Assembly (NCBI RefSeq): GCF_036323735.1
Contig: NC_086026.1
Location: forward strand, 90,261,859 to 90,325,858
Reading direction: 5' to 3'
Source: Rattus norvegicus
Taxonomy: Eukaryota; Chordata; Mammalia; Rodentia; Muridae
DNA: 64,000 bases
Part shown: piece by piece, positions 1 through 10,087 of the stretch
How the letters are laid out: each line of letters begins with the position of its first letter
Numbering within the stretch: position 1 is the stretch's first letter
Translations under genes and position numbers: made by a program
The notes under the pieces: model-generated
Seen by the model: the letters and a program-made list of their open reading frames with translations, nothing else
The model's database searches: none
What the model was told of the DNA's origin: nothing

Positions 1-29
1 TTGTGAAATGACTAAATATTGGTAAATAA

Positions 30-525
30 ATTGCATATATTATATAGTTATCATTTATACCTATCTATAGCATTCTTCAGGACTCTGATATCTTGTGAAC
101 TGTAGTCACATTATATATTATGAATCCCAAATACATTCTTCTTATCTAACTGGACATTTATGTCCTTTCCTTGAACAATATCCCTCTATACTTTGATCTT
201 TCCAAATGTCCTAGCCTCTGGTAACTGTCACTTTCAGTCTACCTCTGAGTTCTACACAGACCACTGAGCATACACAATTCAGTGCCTGGCTTGTTTCACT
301 TTACATATTGGTCTCCAGATTTATTCATGTAGTTGCAAATGTCATGATTTCCCTTTTTGTACTGATGACTAGTACTCTGATATGTAAGTCTGTTCATCTG
401 TTGTTGAAAGTATAGGTTGTTTTCATTTCTTAACTACAAGAGATAGTACTGACTGTGTTATTTCAATTTCTTTCTATAGCATTTATTCTGTATACATTGG
501 AGAAAGTTTTGGAAATTCTATTTTT
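30..525 (-). mobile_element. Ancient L1M-type LINE-1 fragment (ORF2 3' end), antisense
   Basis: Read on the plus strand, this follows the reverse complement of the mammalian L1 ORF2 C-terminal region: the 'cctctggtaac' stretch near 216, 'gtgcctggcttgtttcactt' at 282, the 'gttgcaaatgtcatgatttcc' region around 334, and a degenerate copy of the 'gaatagtattcc' block. It is heavily diverged and has no open frame, so it probably predates the mouse-rat split. It lies inside Impg1 intron 1. Confidence 0.72.
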
Positions 526-1164
526 TTTTAAAGATTTGAAGCCAGAGAAGGTAGTGGGCCATGAACAGTAAAGCTATGGTATATAATTACTAAAAAACCA
601 AGTACATTAAGAATAATCCCCTGAAGGTCCACAATATGGTGACCTAAGTCTCAACCTTCCAGAAAACTAAAGTTATGCTGAATCACCAAAGTTTGGTGAA
701 TCACCTAGATAGCTTGAACATCTTAGATGCTACCCTGAACCAAAAAAACCCAAAAAAACAAAACAAAAAACCCCCCAAAATCACAATCTTCAAAATTTGA
801 GTCCAGCATTTCCTTTCCCACCACTGAAAATCATTACATGAACACCTTTAGCATAGGAGAGGGGGAATGGCAGGCCCAGGTCTTATGGGAACTGGAGTTA
901 AAAACCACAGGGAGTAGGTGAGAATAACATTAGCAAAAGCTGAAAATTATTGCATTCCCTTCCAAACAAAAGAAAATGAGAGGCGTTGGGATAGATCCAG
1001 AAGCACTTTGAAGTAGGAAGAGACAGGTCAAATGACTTCAGCTTTCTCATCAGGTAGGAGGGGTGATAGTGTAAAGGCGGTAGTCATCAAAGTGGTTCTG
1101 GGAATCAGCCTTCAGAAGTGCGTTTCTGGAGCAGATGACACACTAAATGCTTTAGCACTTTGAA
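526..1164. other. Unassigned intronic sequence (Impg1 intron 1)
   Basis: No exon, RNA gene or repeat recognised. It holds a short A/C-rich stretch at about 739-780. Confidence 0.5.
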
Positions 1165-1265
1165 GCATATCCTGCAATCATTGTTCCGATTTTATAGATG
1201 AAGAAACTGTAAAGTTACTCATTGAACAATTTGCTTGGGTCATATAGTGAGCAACACAGTTGTTC
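1165..1265 (+). mobile_element. MIR SINE core fragment
   Basis: 'gattttatagatgaagaaac' followed by a degenerate 'aagttactcattgaacaatttgcttgggtcatatagtgagca' equivalent (1188-1255) follows the MIR core pattern (fall to low counts, 'gatgaagaaactg', 'acttgcccaaggtcacacag'). An ancient mammalian SINE, consistent with old intronic sequence. Confidence 0.7.
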
Positions 1266-1343
1266 TGCAAGGAGTCAAGTTCTGCCATTAGCTGATCTGT
1301 AGTCTTAGGGTGGGAGGGGACATTGAACATAATTGGGCTAGGG

Positions 1344-1562
1344 CAGTGGTTCTCAACCTTTCTAATGCTGCAACACTTTAATGGCAGTTCCTCATGTTGT
1401 GGTGATCTCCAGCCATAAAATTATTTTCATTGCTACTTCATAACTGTAATTTTGCTACTGTTAGAAATTATAATATAAACATCTGTTTTTTTGGTAGTCT
1501 TAGATGACCCCTGTAAAAGTGTTGTTTGACCCTAACAGGGTCACAACCCATAAGAACCTCCG
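1344..1562. mobile_element. URR1-like non-autonomous hAT (Charlie) DNA transposon
   Basis: A 219-bp unit starts with 'cagtggttctcaacctt' and ends in a damaged 'aagaacctccg', the expected inverted terminal repeat. Internal landmarks are 'cctcatgttgtggtgatctcc', 'cataaaattattttcattgc' and 'gggtcacaaccca'. It is flanked by an 8-bp duplication with two mismatches (ggctaggg at 1336-1343, agctaggc at 1563-1570), the length expected of hAT transposition. It has no coding capacity. Confidence 0.72.
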
Positions 1563-1860
1563 AGCTAGGCACTATCAGGGACTCACAGGCAATATGAAGA
1601 TGGGGTAGCTTATTGGGTCTAGATAGGGCACTAGTTCATGCACGGTTCATGGACAACCTCTACTTTGTGGGGCTCTCTAGTAACAACTGTCAGCTCGAGA
1701 TTGAGAGTACATTTTCTCAGGTAAACTCACAGAGTAAATGTTATCTAGCTAGAAGGTCAGAGTACATTTCCCTTTCGTGAACAAGAAGACTATTAAGGAT
1801 TCTAGAGATGACTAGAACGTGGTAGGTTCATGTGGAATACACGGATGAACTCCAGCAGGG

Positions 1861-1922
1861 AGAAGAAAGAGAAATGACAAGGAAAAGGAAAGAAAAGAAA
1901 AGAAAGAAAGAAAAAAAGGAAA
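1861..1922 (+). repeat. GAAA-rich purine tract
   Basis: Imperfect GAAA/GAAAA purine run; low-complexity, no gene. Confidence 0.85.
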
Positions 1923-2208
1923 GTTCAAAAATTTCAAATCTTCAGAAATAAAACTGCATTGTAAATCTAGAGAAGTTTTAGAGTGATGAGGGGGAGAGTG
2001 TTACTTGGGTTTTAAAGAACGTTTCCATTGTGCTAAACTAATGACCACCTTTACATAAAGCCACAATCTAAGAACTCATTTAGCACCAAGATTTTGTTGT
2101 AGGTGCTTAAGACAGCACTATAAATTGTTCTTTGAGGAATTCAAAACATTACTACTCTTTTAAAAGAATACTAGCAGTCCTAAGATAGACTCTTCCATGC
2201 TCAGGGTA

Positions 2209-2291
2209 GGCCTGAAGGACATTGTCAGGGTCAACTTGAAGGATGTGGCCATCAGGGTGGAGCTGAAGGATGTGACCATCAGGGTGCCTGA
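2209..2291 (+). repeat. Short minisatellite, about 3 copies of a 28-30 bp unit
   Basis: The unit 'ctgaaggatgtgaccatcag' plus 'ggtg...' recurs three times with changes (starting near 2210, 2238 and 2267). It explains the repeated HPDGHILQ motif in a 67-residue minus-strand frame, which I do not regard as a gene. Confidence 0.7.
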
Positions 2292-4818
2292 ATGGTGTGA
2301 CCGCCAGTTCTGAGATTAGTTCAGACAACAGATGATATAAATGGCCCAGAAACATCTGCTCCTTTAAACGGAAAATTCAGCTTTTGAGTTAAAAATAATA
2401 AAATATAACACACTAGTTCCACTCTTCTTGTTTCAGCGAGGCTATTATTGGACTAAATGGACACAAGAGAGGACTGGCCACAGTCCTCTTTCCCATATCA
2501 AACGCGTTTAGAAATATTACTTAGCAGTCTGTCTTTGGTTTCTAGCCACAAATGAGCGCATTGCCTGTTACCCATGGAACTCCTGAGAAGTGAGACTAAT
2601 TAAGATCACTGTGAGCTCGTAGTGGAGGATCCCACAAAGCTAAGTGGCAGCTAATGTTTACCAACTTGGTTACTAGCAGCGAAGAGTTTTGATCTGAGAG
2701 TCTGATGCGTTAATCATGAGGCCAGTCCGTTTTGTGGTTCAGCTTCACTGAGTGCGAATTGTTTATAAATGCAGTAGGGCAAACGTCAAAACAGATACAC
2801 CAGCCCAACACAAGCTATTTTCTGCGTGAAGTTAAAGCCCTTCTGACAAGGAAACATTTTATGAATTTCGAGGTCCTGACTTCTTGCCACAAAATTCCTT
2901 TTCTTTTAGCTTCCCTTAATTCTTCTGGAGGCAATTAGGGAAAGCGTGGCTGAAGGTGGATACATAAAGAAAGCCACATGGGAATGAACTAAAATGGATC
3001 TGTGAAGGCAATGCAGAAAGAAAGATGCCTTCCTTAGAACCCATTACTGTAAATGGGGAGATACCTATATGCAAATGTCAAGTGCAAAGCCAAGCTTAGA
3101 GGCAGCCTTGCCGTCCCTAGCTTCTTCACATTCTGCTTCTGTTGCTATGCTTGGAAGTACAGACAAGGGCATTCTCAGTAAAAGATGGTGGTGTGTGCTC
3201 CAGTTCTAAGCTCCATAGCCATTTTCCATATGTGATTTTCCTTACTGTGGCTGTGCCGGCACCCTGGCCCACTCATTCTCACATTGCTATGTGCAGGTTG
3301 CCCAGGCCTATCGCCAAGAACAGGTCATTTTACCTCATCCATACCATTCCACCTGACTGGGGACTCCTGTTTTGTGAGGCTGGACTCAGGTGAACTGCTC
3401 TTTGCTTGTGAGCTGAGGCTCTGTGGTTGCTGAGGCTGTCCACTCTGAGAAGTTAAACCTTGAAATCTGGTTGGAAGATTTTCCTCCTTTCAAAAATCTG
3501 AGCAGTATTCATTCTAGTAAGGCTTTGAAAACCCAGTTCCCTTCCACAACTGCACAAGTGTCTGCTCTGTCCTTAAGCAAGGAAAGTGTGTGAGTGGTGA
3601 GTGACAACTCAGGAGTCTAAGGTTTCCCAGTGCGGCAGTGAGGTCAGTCTTTTTTTTTTTTTTTTTTTTGAATGCTTATGGCAAACACAGGTGCTAAAAT
3701 ATATGGAAACCTAGAGACTGTCCTAAAAATAAAACAAAACAAAACTTTGTTTTTGACACGAATTATTTGACAGTGGCATAAAACTTGCAAACATGATCAT
3801 GGCAGTAAAGCTGATAGGATCAGAATTTCCAGGGATGCTTAGCAAGCAAACAGAACTGATGTTTGCAGACCTTGACCCCAAAACATCAGGCCATGTAGGC
3901 TCAAACTAGCTTCCAACTACAATGGGTCCCTAGTGTGATCAGCGGTACAAGCATAAGGGGCCACATGGCAGCAATCGTTTCTTATTTTTAAAGCAAACAT
4001 ATAATCTTGTAAATAGTTTTAGACTCATCGCTTTGCTGGTTCATTGACCATAAGTACCTTCAATTTACACAGCCTTGATAGGAGAGCATTTTGCAGATAT
4101 ATTAGTATGACATTAAACAAGTCTGCCTCAAAACTTTCAAATTCCACTGTCCAGACATGAACACAAAGACGGGTAGTTGTAATTAATGTGTCTGCCGCTG
4201 GGCAGCCATCTCCTGAGTACAAATGACGCTATGTTCTCTGTTAATGGAGTTCCGAGGAGGCAAAAGGCCTTCCGGATAATTTCATGGAACAAGAATGTCC
4301 CCAGTAGTGTAGGATTATCAAGAAGGGGAGTATCTTCAAATGCAAATTTCCTGACATTTCCAGCTACTAGAATAATTACCCTACCGTGGTGGACTAATAA
4401 TAACTTAGTTAAAGGTTTCATTTAAAGCGATCAAATGTAATGTGCGAGGCATGAACTAAGATAAACACCATTTCCAGTCGAGGACTTGCCAAGGGAAGCT
4501 TTTCTCTCCCCTTCCTCCCACACACTGAATGTCACAGGCAATGAATTGAAATTACTTCTGTGAAGTGGAGAGGTGAGTGCACAATGTGGGCCTTGCATAC
4601 TTCACATGAACCCTCACTCCCTCCCACCTTCCTGCTGCTTATGCCTTGCCAGGAGCCTGGAGCCTTCCCAGAAGGCCTCAGTGGGCCTGTAGACACTTGA
4701 TGCCCCAGGGAGGGAGGATACCTGGGGCAGGGGTGGGGTGAGGGACTATCCTGTCAGAGGCAAAGGGGATGGGGGGAAGAACTCTATGAGAGAGAACCAG
4801 GAGGGGGACAATATTTGC
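2292..4818. other. Mostly single-copy Impg1 intron 1 sequence
   Basis: No repeat or exon recognised except an isolated T20 run at 3650-3669. The segment 4137-4440 is compositionally balanced, contains the CpGs 'acgggt', 'tgccgctg', 'ttccgagg', 'ttccgg' and carries overlapping frames on both strands; it resembles conserved noncoding DNA rather than an exon, since no splice-flanked frame stands out. I also looked here for the second Impg1 exon on the minus strand and did not find it. Confidence 0.45.

Positions 4819-4863
<45 letters not shown>
4819..4863 (+). repeat. (AAT)15 microsatellite
   Basis: Uninterrupted AAT repeat, about 45 bp. Confidence 0.97.
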
Positions 4864-4865
<2 letters not shown>

Positions 4866-4937
4866 AGTAACTAGTCTTTGAAACTTTGAGTTTTTTTTGT
4901 GCTAAAATTTCAGTTAATGAACAGTTTGAAATCCAAA

Positions 4938-4968
4938 CCCCCCCCCCTCTCTCTTTCTCTCTCTTCCG
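4938..4968 (+). repeat. C10 run followed by CT-rich tract
   Basis: Ten C then imperfect CTCT/TTTCT. Confidence 0.9.
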
Positions 4969-5569
4969 TTTTAAATTCCTATGGAAAAGCTCCATGCAAA
5001 TCTTCAAAGGAATCCTTTGGAACTATGAGCAGACTTCTGAGTTTATTTTGTGTCTACTCCGTGTTTGGCTGCACAGTGAACACACTGGAGTTAAATCAAA
5101 AAGAGTTGCCCAAGGGCATAGAAAAATCTTTAAAGGAAATTTGTTAATAGGGACTGGATGCTATAGACTGTTCACATTTCGTTGACCCAACATTATTTAG
5201 TGAATTTATGCTGTCTTGAACGAGTGACATACACTCAGATGTACTGCAGTTCTTGTGTGTAATAAAACAATCAGAAAAACTTAGTTCACCTTCGTTGGGT
5301 ATTCAGGAAATCAAACTTTGACACATCTCTTGAAACATGATGCCGACATTTAAACAAGGCTGGCCAAACCTAGATAGCAATATAGAACTTCGTATGACTT
5401 GACACAGCTGCCCGAAGCCCGGTATAAAACTGCTTGTAGCAGAAGAACAGATCTGTAAAAGCTACACCAAGAAAAAGACTGAGAAAATAAATAAAGGTGA
5501 GCATGGAGGGTGTGTTTTGATGGCCATAATAGGGATAATTATAAATATCCATTTATTTCGTGAGTGATT
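4969..5569. other. Unassigned Impg1 intron 1 sequence
   Basis: Nothing recognised on either strand. Confidence 0.45.
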
Positions 5570-6098
5570 ATCAGTCAGAAATAGCTTCTGGATCAGGAAT
5601 GGGGGTTGTCCTTAGGATACAAACCACTCTTAAGGACAACGCCTGCCTGGCAGTAGGTGACCGACACGGAACAAGCTCAGTGGCATCTTTAGAGGGTCTG
5701 TGTCTCGCAGTGCTGGCCCGGGCATTTGTTTGTATTTATTTACCTTCTAGTTCCTTTGCACGTCCATTCTGACTTTGTGTTCATGGGATTCCCGGTTGTG
5801 TGAGTGTGCCTGTCTCTTGTGTGTTTCTCATGTTTTTTCTGAGGCTCCTTGGTTCCTGTTTGCTTTGTCCTGTTCTGTTTTGCTTTATTTTGCTTTTGTT
5901 TTTATCTTATTTTATCTTATTATTAGTCGTTAGATGCCTGTTTAGTTTTCTAGTCAGAGACAGAAAGGTGTTGGTTTTTCTGGGAAAGGAGGTAGGGAGG
6001 AACACGGGGGAGTTGTGGGATGGGAAACCATAATTTGAACTGTATGATTTTTTTCTCTATTCATACAAAATCTATTATTTTAATAAAAGAAAAATAGA
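5570..6098 (+). mobile_element. Rodent L1 (Lx-like) 3' UTR, sense strand
   Basis: Characteristic rodent L1 3' UTR order: the 'gacaacgcctgcctggcagt' region (5636), 'gtctcttgtgtgtttctcatg' region (5812), T-rich 'ttttatcttattttatctt' (5899), 'cagagacagaaaggtg' (5956), 'ggtagggaggaaca' (5990), then an A-rich end with 'aataaaag' at 6081-6098. Only the 3' end is present, so this is a 5'-truncated copy on the plus strand, antisense to Impg1 in its intron 1. Confidence 0.72.
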
Positions 6099-7665
6099 AA
6101 AAATTTCATCGTTTTTAAAATTGCTAGGTCGTCTTCACGAACAGAGCTTGAATTTAGTGTAACATCCAGATGCTGATCTCCTTGTATCAAATGGAGCCCT
6201 TCCTTTTTCTTCTCCAGCGAGCCCTAGGTAAATATCCTCATGGGAGTTGAGGAGTCGTGAATTGGAAACCAGATTGGCTGAAGACATGGCCTCCAGTCAA
6301 GATATACTTACTGAAAGGTATGAAATCCTGTGGAATAGAAAGTCCAAAGCTAGACGTATGCTTTTTGAAATCTCTCATGTAATGAGAGCCTGCTGTTCCA
6401 CAGAAGGAGGCCTAGAGCAAATGTGGGTTTGAGGTGCATTTATCTCACCTGACTTACTATATAATCATACTTTTTATAATTATGTGTAACGTCTGATACA
6501 TTGTGAAATAAGAAACATAGTTCAATTAATAAATGTTGTCAATTAAATAAACAAGACCAGAGCTGGTGTGTGCCTGGCCAGAATTATCAAACAGATAAAT
6601 CAGTGTGTTTTCACTAGATAAAGTTTGGACTCTCTTGGAACAGTACTGCTTGCTTCTAATTACAACTTCCAAAATACATTTAAATATTTATACATAACTG
6701 ATACTGCAAGAAAAGCCAAATAACCCTCTTTATTTTTGGCTGAAGTAGTCAAACAGGAAGGAAACTTGGATGCAAATTTTGCCTAGTTTTTTTTTAATCT
6801 CCATGTTTAAAGTCGCATATTTATCAATGACATATAGGATTACAGATACGTCTTACAGATGTAATTATTTGTGCCTTCATCCTGGAGACACCTCAAAACC
6901 AGATTTCAATGAAAAGGTTTACCATACCAACATTTTAATGTTATCCTTAAAGACAATGAATAGATTAATGAATAAATAAATAAATATCTAACATTACTGA
7001 TTTCTAGCAACTTTTAAAGATGGAGTATTTGTGATTATACTTATCCTTAAGACAGAGTCAAACTTTCTCCAGTGGGTTTTGTAAAAGGAGAAAGTGTTAT
7101 TTTCCCAAATAAACCCGTTTGTAGCTTGCTTCAGTTTAGACTCACTTGAAGGATTGCTCTAAGGACTGACACAGCCTAGAACTTTCACTTACAACACTTT
7201 GAAACCAGCCATCAACTCGGCTGAGGGCTCTGTGCACCGAAGGTATACAGCACATGCTATTTTCCAGGGCAGGCGACTCTAGTTTAATTTTGTGCAGCCA
7301 AGAAATATATTTGGTCTCATCAAAATCCCCTTGAATATTAATTTCAACTTTAGATTCTATTTTCTGATATTGTTTTTGTTGAGTTGGTTCCATAGGCCTA
7401 CTTACAATCAATACCAGTGACGAAAATTGTCATTAAATGTTTTATAACAAACACGATGCACCATCTCTCCCATTTTGTTAATATGAATTACATTTAAAAC
7501 TACGTAATAGTTATTAGACTATCATTTCTGATAATCATTTATTCCATCACATTATCAATCATCAGGCATTTTTTCAATCTTGAAATTAGACAGTATGAGG
7601 TTTTTTTTTATCATTCTATGACTTTGAACTTCTTATATAACGCCCTACAATTCATTCATTTACAT
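6099..7665. other. Single-copy Impg1 intron 1 sequence
   Basis: AT-rich, no recognised repeat. The minus-strand frame at 7142-7411 was checked as a possible second Impg1 exon and shows no similarity to what I know of IMPG1. Confidence 0.45.
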
Positions 7666-7775
7666 TTTCTTTTGAGATAGGCTCTCCCTAAGTTACCCAG
7701 TCTGCTCTGGAAGTCTTGATTCTTCTGTCTCCATCTTTCTGAGGTGCTGGAATTACAGGCACCTAGTACTAAGCC
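7666..7775 (-). mobile_element. B1 SINE fragment, antisense
   Basis: 'tttgagataggctctcccta' (7672), 'ctctggaagtcttgattctt' (7705) and 'gaggtgctggaattacaggc' (7741) are the reverse complement of the B1/7SL-derived SINE. Diverged; it lies just inside intron 1, about 50 bp beyond the Impg1 exon 1 donor. Confidence 0.75.
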
Positions 7776-7825
7776 TGGATTTAGAAAGGAAAATTTAAAG
7801 CTGAATGAACATGGAAATAACTTAC

Positions 7826-7892
7826 CTTTGATTCCTTGAACTTGGAGAAAAATCCACAAAACCAAGATAGCATGTTTAATCTCCAAATTCAT
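7826..7892 (-). CDS. Impg1: Impg1 exon 1, coding part (signal peptide), 5' end of gene
   Basis: The minus-strand ATG at 7890-7892 sits in a good context (A at -3) and opens 22 codons plus one base. The peptide has a hydrophobic core and contains AILVLWIFLQVQGIK, which closely matches the human IMPG1 start (M-LE--AI-V-WIFLQVQG-K). The reading frame runs into AAAG/GTAAGT, a consensus splice donor at 7825/7826, giving a phase-1 intron after the signal peptide. IMPG1 (SPACR, IPM150) is a secreted hyaluronan-binding proteoglycan of the interphotoreceptor matrix made by rods and cones, with two SEA domains and an EGF-like domain; human mutations cause vitelliform macular dystrophy. Only this exon is in the window; the other exons lie to the left. 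Identity rests on recalled similarity of one short exon, strengthened by the donor site and by the gene-poor 5' side. Confidence 0.88.
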
Positions 7893-8010
7893 CCTGGCTC
7901 TGTGTACTGGTAATTCTGAAAAGTCTCAGAACAATACCAAGTCACACTTAAAGAAATAAAATGACTGAAATATGAAAAATAATTAGGCCTAGGTGCCGGC
8001 TGGCTGAGTA
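7893..8010 (-). promoter_or_regulatory. Impg1: Impg1 5' UTR / proximal promoter candidate
   Basis: Immediately upstream of the start codon. Visible candidate sites are a TAATTA homeodomain palindrome at 7980-7985 (compatible with the PCE-I/RET-1 or CRX-type core used by photoreceptor genes) and GCTGAGT at 8003-8009, resembling half of an NRL/MARE site. No convincing TATA box or CpG island is seen; the transcription start is not determinable from sequence alone. The photoreceptor assignment is an inference from the gene's known expression. Confidence 0.45.
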
Positions 8011-8287
8011 CAGATGGCCTCCCTGGTTTACCCTACGAAGGCGCTAACTTGAATATCCTGAAGTAGGCCCTCTCTGGGATAATCTGCTTATCTTCCCCTC
8101 AGGAGTAATCTCTGTGGAGGGCCAGCTGGAGTAACCCTTATCTTATTAACCTCTGGAGGAACATTTGTCAGTCTGCTCCAGGACCCAGAAAGCCAGTGTT
8201 TTCAGACACACTCCCTTCTCACTTACAGGTTACACAGAGAGTTGGCACAAGTCCTTTCACAGGCAGGAGGCTGACAGCTGAAGTTTT

Positions 8288-8318
8288 CTTTTTTCTTTTT
8301 TTTTTCGGAGCTGGGGAC
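8288..8318 (-). mobile_element. Ultra-short ID SINE stub with 15-bp target duplication
   Basis: A T-rich tract (8288-8305) followed by only 'cggagctggggac', the last 13 bases of an ID element in antisense. It is bounded by perfect 15-bp direct repeats, gacagctgaagtttt at 8273-8287 and 8319-8333. This is a severely 5'-truncated ID retrotransposition of 31 bp, about 400 bp upstream of the Impg1 start codon. Confidence 0.85.
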
Positions 8319-8614
8319 GACAGCTGAAGTTTTAAAAGGACCTGTCGTAGGAACATCCACGTAGGGCTTCATTGCTATTCCTGGAGTGTAAGGAATACAT
8401 TGTTCTCCACGGGTAGCAGAGCTATCTGTCTCTGTTCCCTCCTATATCTGCTTTCTAGAAGATTTTTCGATCTGGTGTTACATACAGGTGATTTTTTCAT
8501 TTAATTTTTGAATCTGTTATGCCCTGTGTTGAAGGAATCAACATATTCCTGTAAGGTCTGTTGAGGCGTGGCCACCTGCCTTATACTGATTCTATTCAAA
8601 GACCTACTTTAAGA
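8319..8614. other. Unique Impg1 5'-flanking sequence
   Basis: No repeat recognised; apart from the downstream duplication arm at 8319-8333 it appears single copy. Confidence 0.45.
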
Positions 8615-8823
8615 AGTATTTATCTTTAAGTACACGTGTGTGCAGGTTGTGTGTGCAGATAGCTGCAAGTGCTTGTGGGATTTAGAAGAGAACATCAGAT
8701 TCCTGGAACCGGATGGGTGCTAGTTGTAATGGGTGGCTGCCTGATATGGGTGCTGGGAACAGAACTTGTGACCTCTGGAAGAGGGGCAAGCACTCTTAAC
8801 CATTGAGTCATCTCTGTAGTCCA
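8615..8823 (-). mobile_element. B3/B2-type SINE, antisense
   Basis: The reverse complement begins 'ctacagagatgactcaatgg', then 'ttaagagtgcttgcccctct', 'tccagaggtcacaagttctg' and 'ttcccagcaccca', the tRNA-derived head of B2/B3 with A and B box regions, followed by the B3-like 'tctgatgttctcttctaaat' tail and a weak A-rich end near 8615. Diverged, with no crisp duplication seen. Confidence 0.78.
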
Positions 8824-8874
8824 GAAAACAGTCTTTCAACTAATTCTTCTAGCGTGGTCCTTCATGCTTCTTTC

Positions 8875-9002
8875 TCACCCCCCCACCCTCACCCCCTCCC
8901 CCACCCCCACCCCCATCCCCACCTCCGCCCTGCCCCCAGGTTCGAGCTCAGGGCCTCTATCATGGCAGACAAGCGCTCTTCTGCTGAACTTCAGCCCCAG
9001 CC
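8875..9002 (-). mobile_element. Diverged ID-like (tRNA-Ala-derived) SINE with C-rich tail region
   Basis: The reverse complement of 8939-9002 reads 'ggctggggctgaagttcagc', 'agaagagcgcttgtctgcca', 'tgatagaggccctgagctcg', following the ID/BC1 tRNA-Ala-like body. The adjoining 8879-8938 is a C-rich simple tract. The overlapping plus-strand frame is a by-product. Confidence 0.6.
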
Positions 9003-9384
9003 CTCCTACTCGTACTTTGAAATAGTGTAATTCTGTAACGAACCTGTGGTTTTCACTCTAGGGTGTTATTAAAGAACAGATATTGAGAATCTGTCCCCTT
9101 CTGCACACAACCTTTCTGCTCGAGTAAGCACGCCTCATTAGCGTGTATTTTTAGTTTATTACACATTTAGTGTTATGTTATTGTGACTATATGTGGTCAC
9201 ATGGTGTGCACAGTTGAACCTTGAAGCTGCAGGGAGTGATATGTATGGTCTTTTATGTGAGACATGTCCGTGACTATTTATATTCCGAAGCACAGCGCTA
9301 TAAGGTAAGCACTGCTATTAATCTGTTTACAGAGGTAGAGTTTGAGCTCAAAGAATCTGATCCAAGAGTTTATACTTGAACATG

Positions 9385-9838
9385 TTTTAAAGTGGTACAT
9401 GGTAATTGTATGTGTTTATGGGATACAGGGCAGTATTTTAGCATTTGTTTACAGTATAATGATCATATAAGGGTAATTGATATATTAATCACCTCAGACA
9501 TTTTATCATCTCTTTATGTTGGAAGGATTCAGAATCTTCTCCATTAGCTGTTTTGAAATTATATTCTTAATTACTGTCTGTCATAGTTACCCTACTGGAG
9601 TAGAGACATTGGCTTATTTATTCTCTAGCTTCCCAACCATCTCTCTTAGAAACCTCCCTCTGCTGTCTCTGTAACTAGACTACTAGCAGCTTTTAGGATC
9701 TTTTTTCTTCTGTAGGCAGGTGATAACACAATATTTGTTTTTCCGCCTGACCTATTTTACTAACTTAAGGTCTGTCAGGCGCATCCATGTTGCTTCAGAT
9801 GATAGGATTTCATTCTTGTTTTAATATAAAGGGTGTAT
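9385..9838 (-). mobile_element. L1MA-type LINE-1 fragment (3' end), antisense
   Basis: Strong landmarks of old mammalian L1 in reverse complement: 'ataagggtaattgatatatt' (9467), 'aatcacctcagacattttat' (9487), 'gttggaaggattcagaatct' (9519), 'agctgttttgaaattatatt' (9546), 'agttaccctactgga' (9584) and 'catccatgttgcttcagatg' (9782). Dead and shared-ancestry old. Confidence 0.85.
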
Positions 9839-9868
9839 ACCCTAACCTTTACCCACACTGTCAGGTAG

Positions 9869-10079
9869 TTCTCTCTCTGTCTCTGTCTCTGTCTCTCTGT
9901 CTCTCTGTCTCTGTCTCTGTCTCTCTCTGTCTCTCCCTGTATCTCTGTTGGTCTCTGTCTCTCTCTGTCTCTGTCTCTCTGTCTCTCTGTCTCTCTGTTG
10001 GTCTCTGTCTCTGTCTGTCTCTGTCTCTCTGTCTCTGTCTCTCTATCTCTCTCTGTGTCTCTGTCTCTGTCTCTCTCTC
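9869..10079 (+). repeat. Long (TCTCTG)n/(TCTG)n microsatellite, ~210 bp
   Basis: Nearly pure pyrimidine-rich TCTCTG/TCTG array with two GTTGG interruptions (9947 and 10000). It yields long low-complexity serine/leucine/cysteine frames that are not genes. Confidence 0.97.
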
Positions 10080-10087
10080 ATATTTGT

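Noticed and set aside
3650..3669. T20 run as the tail of a retroelement
   Set aside because: No SINE or LINE body or duplication is recognisable on either side.
7142..7411. Minus-strand 89-codon frame near Impg1 exon 1, tested as exon 2
   Set aside because: No resemblance to IMPG1 sequence following the signal peptide and no convincing acceptor and donor pair.
9295..9375. MIR-like stretch
   Set aside because: Only 'ggtaagcactgctatta' and a weak 'agtttgagctcaaag' fit; too short and diverged to claim.
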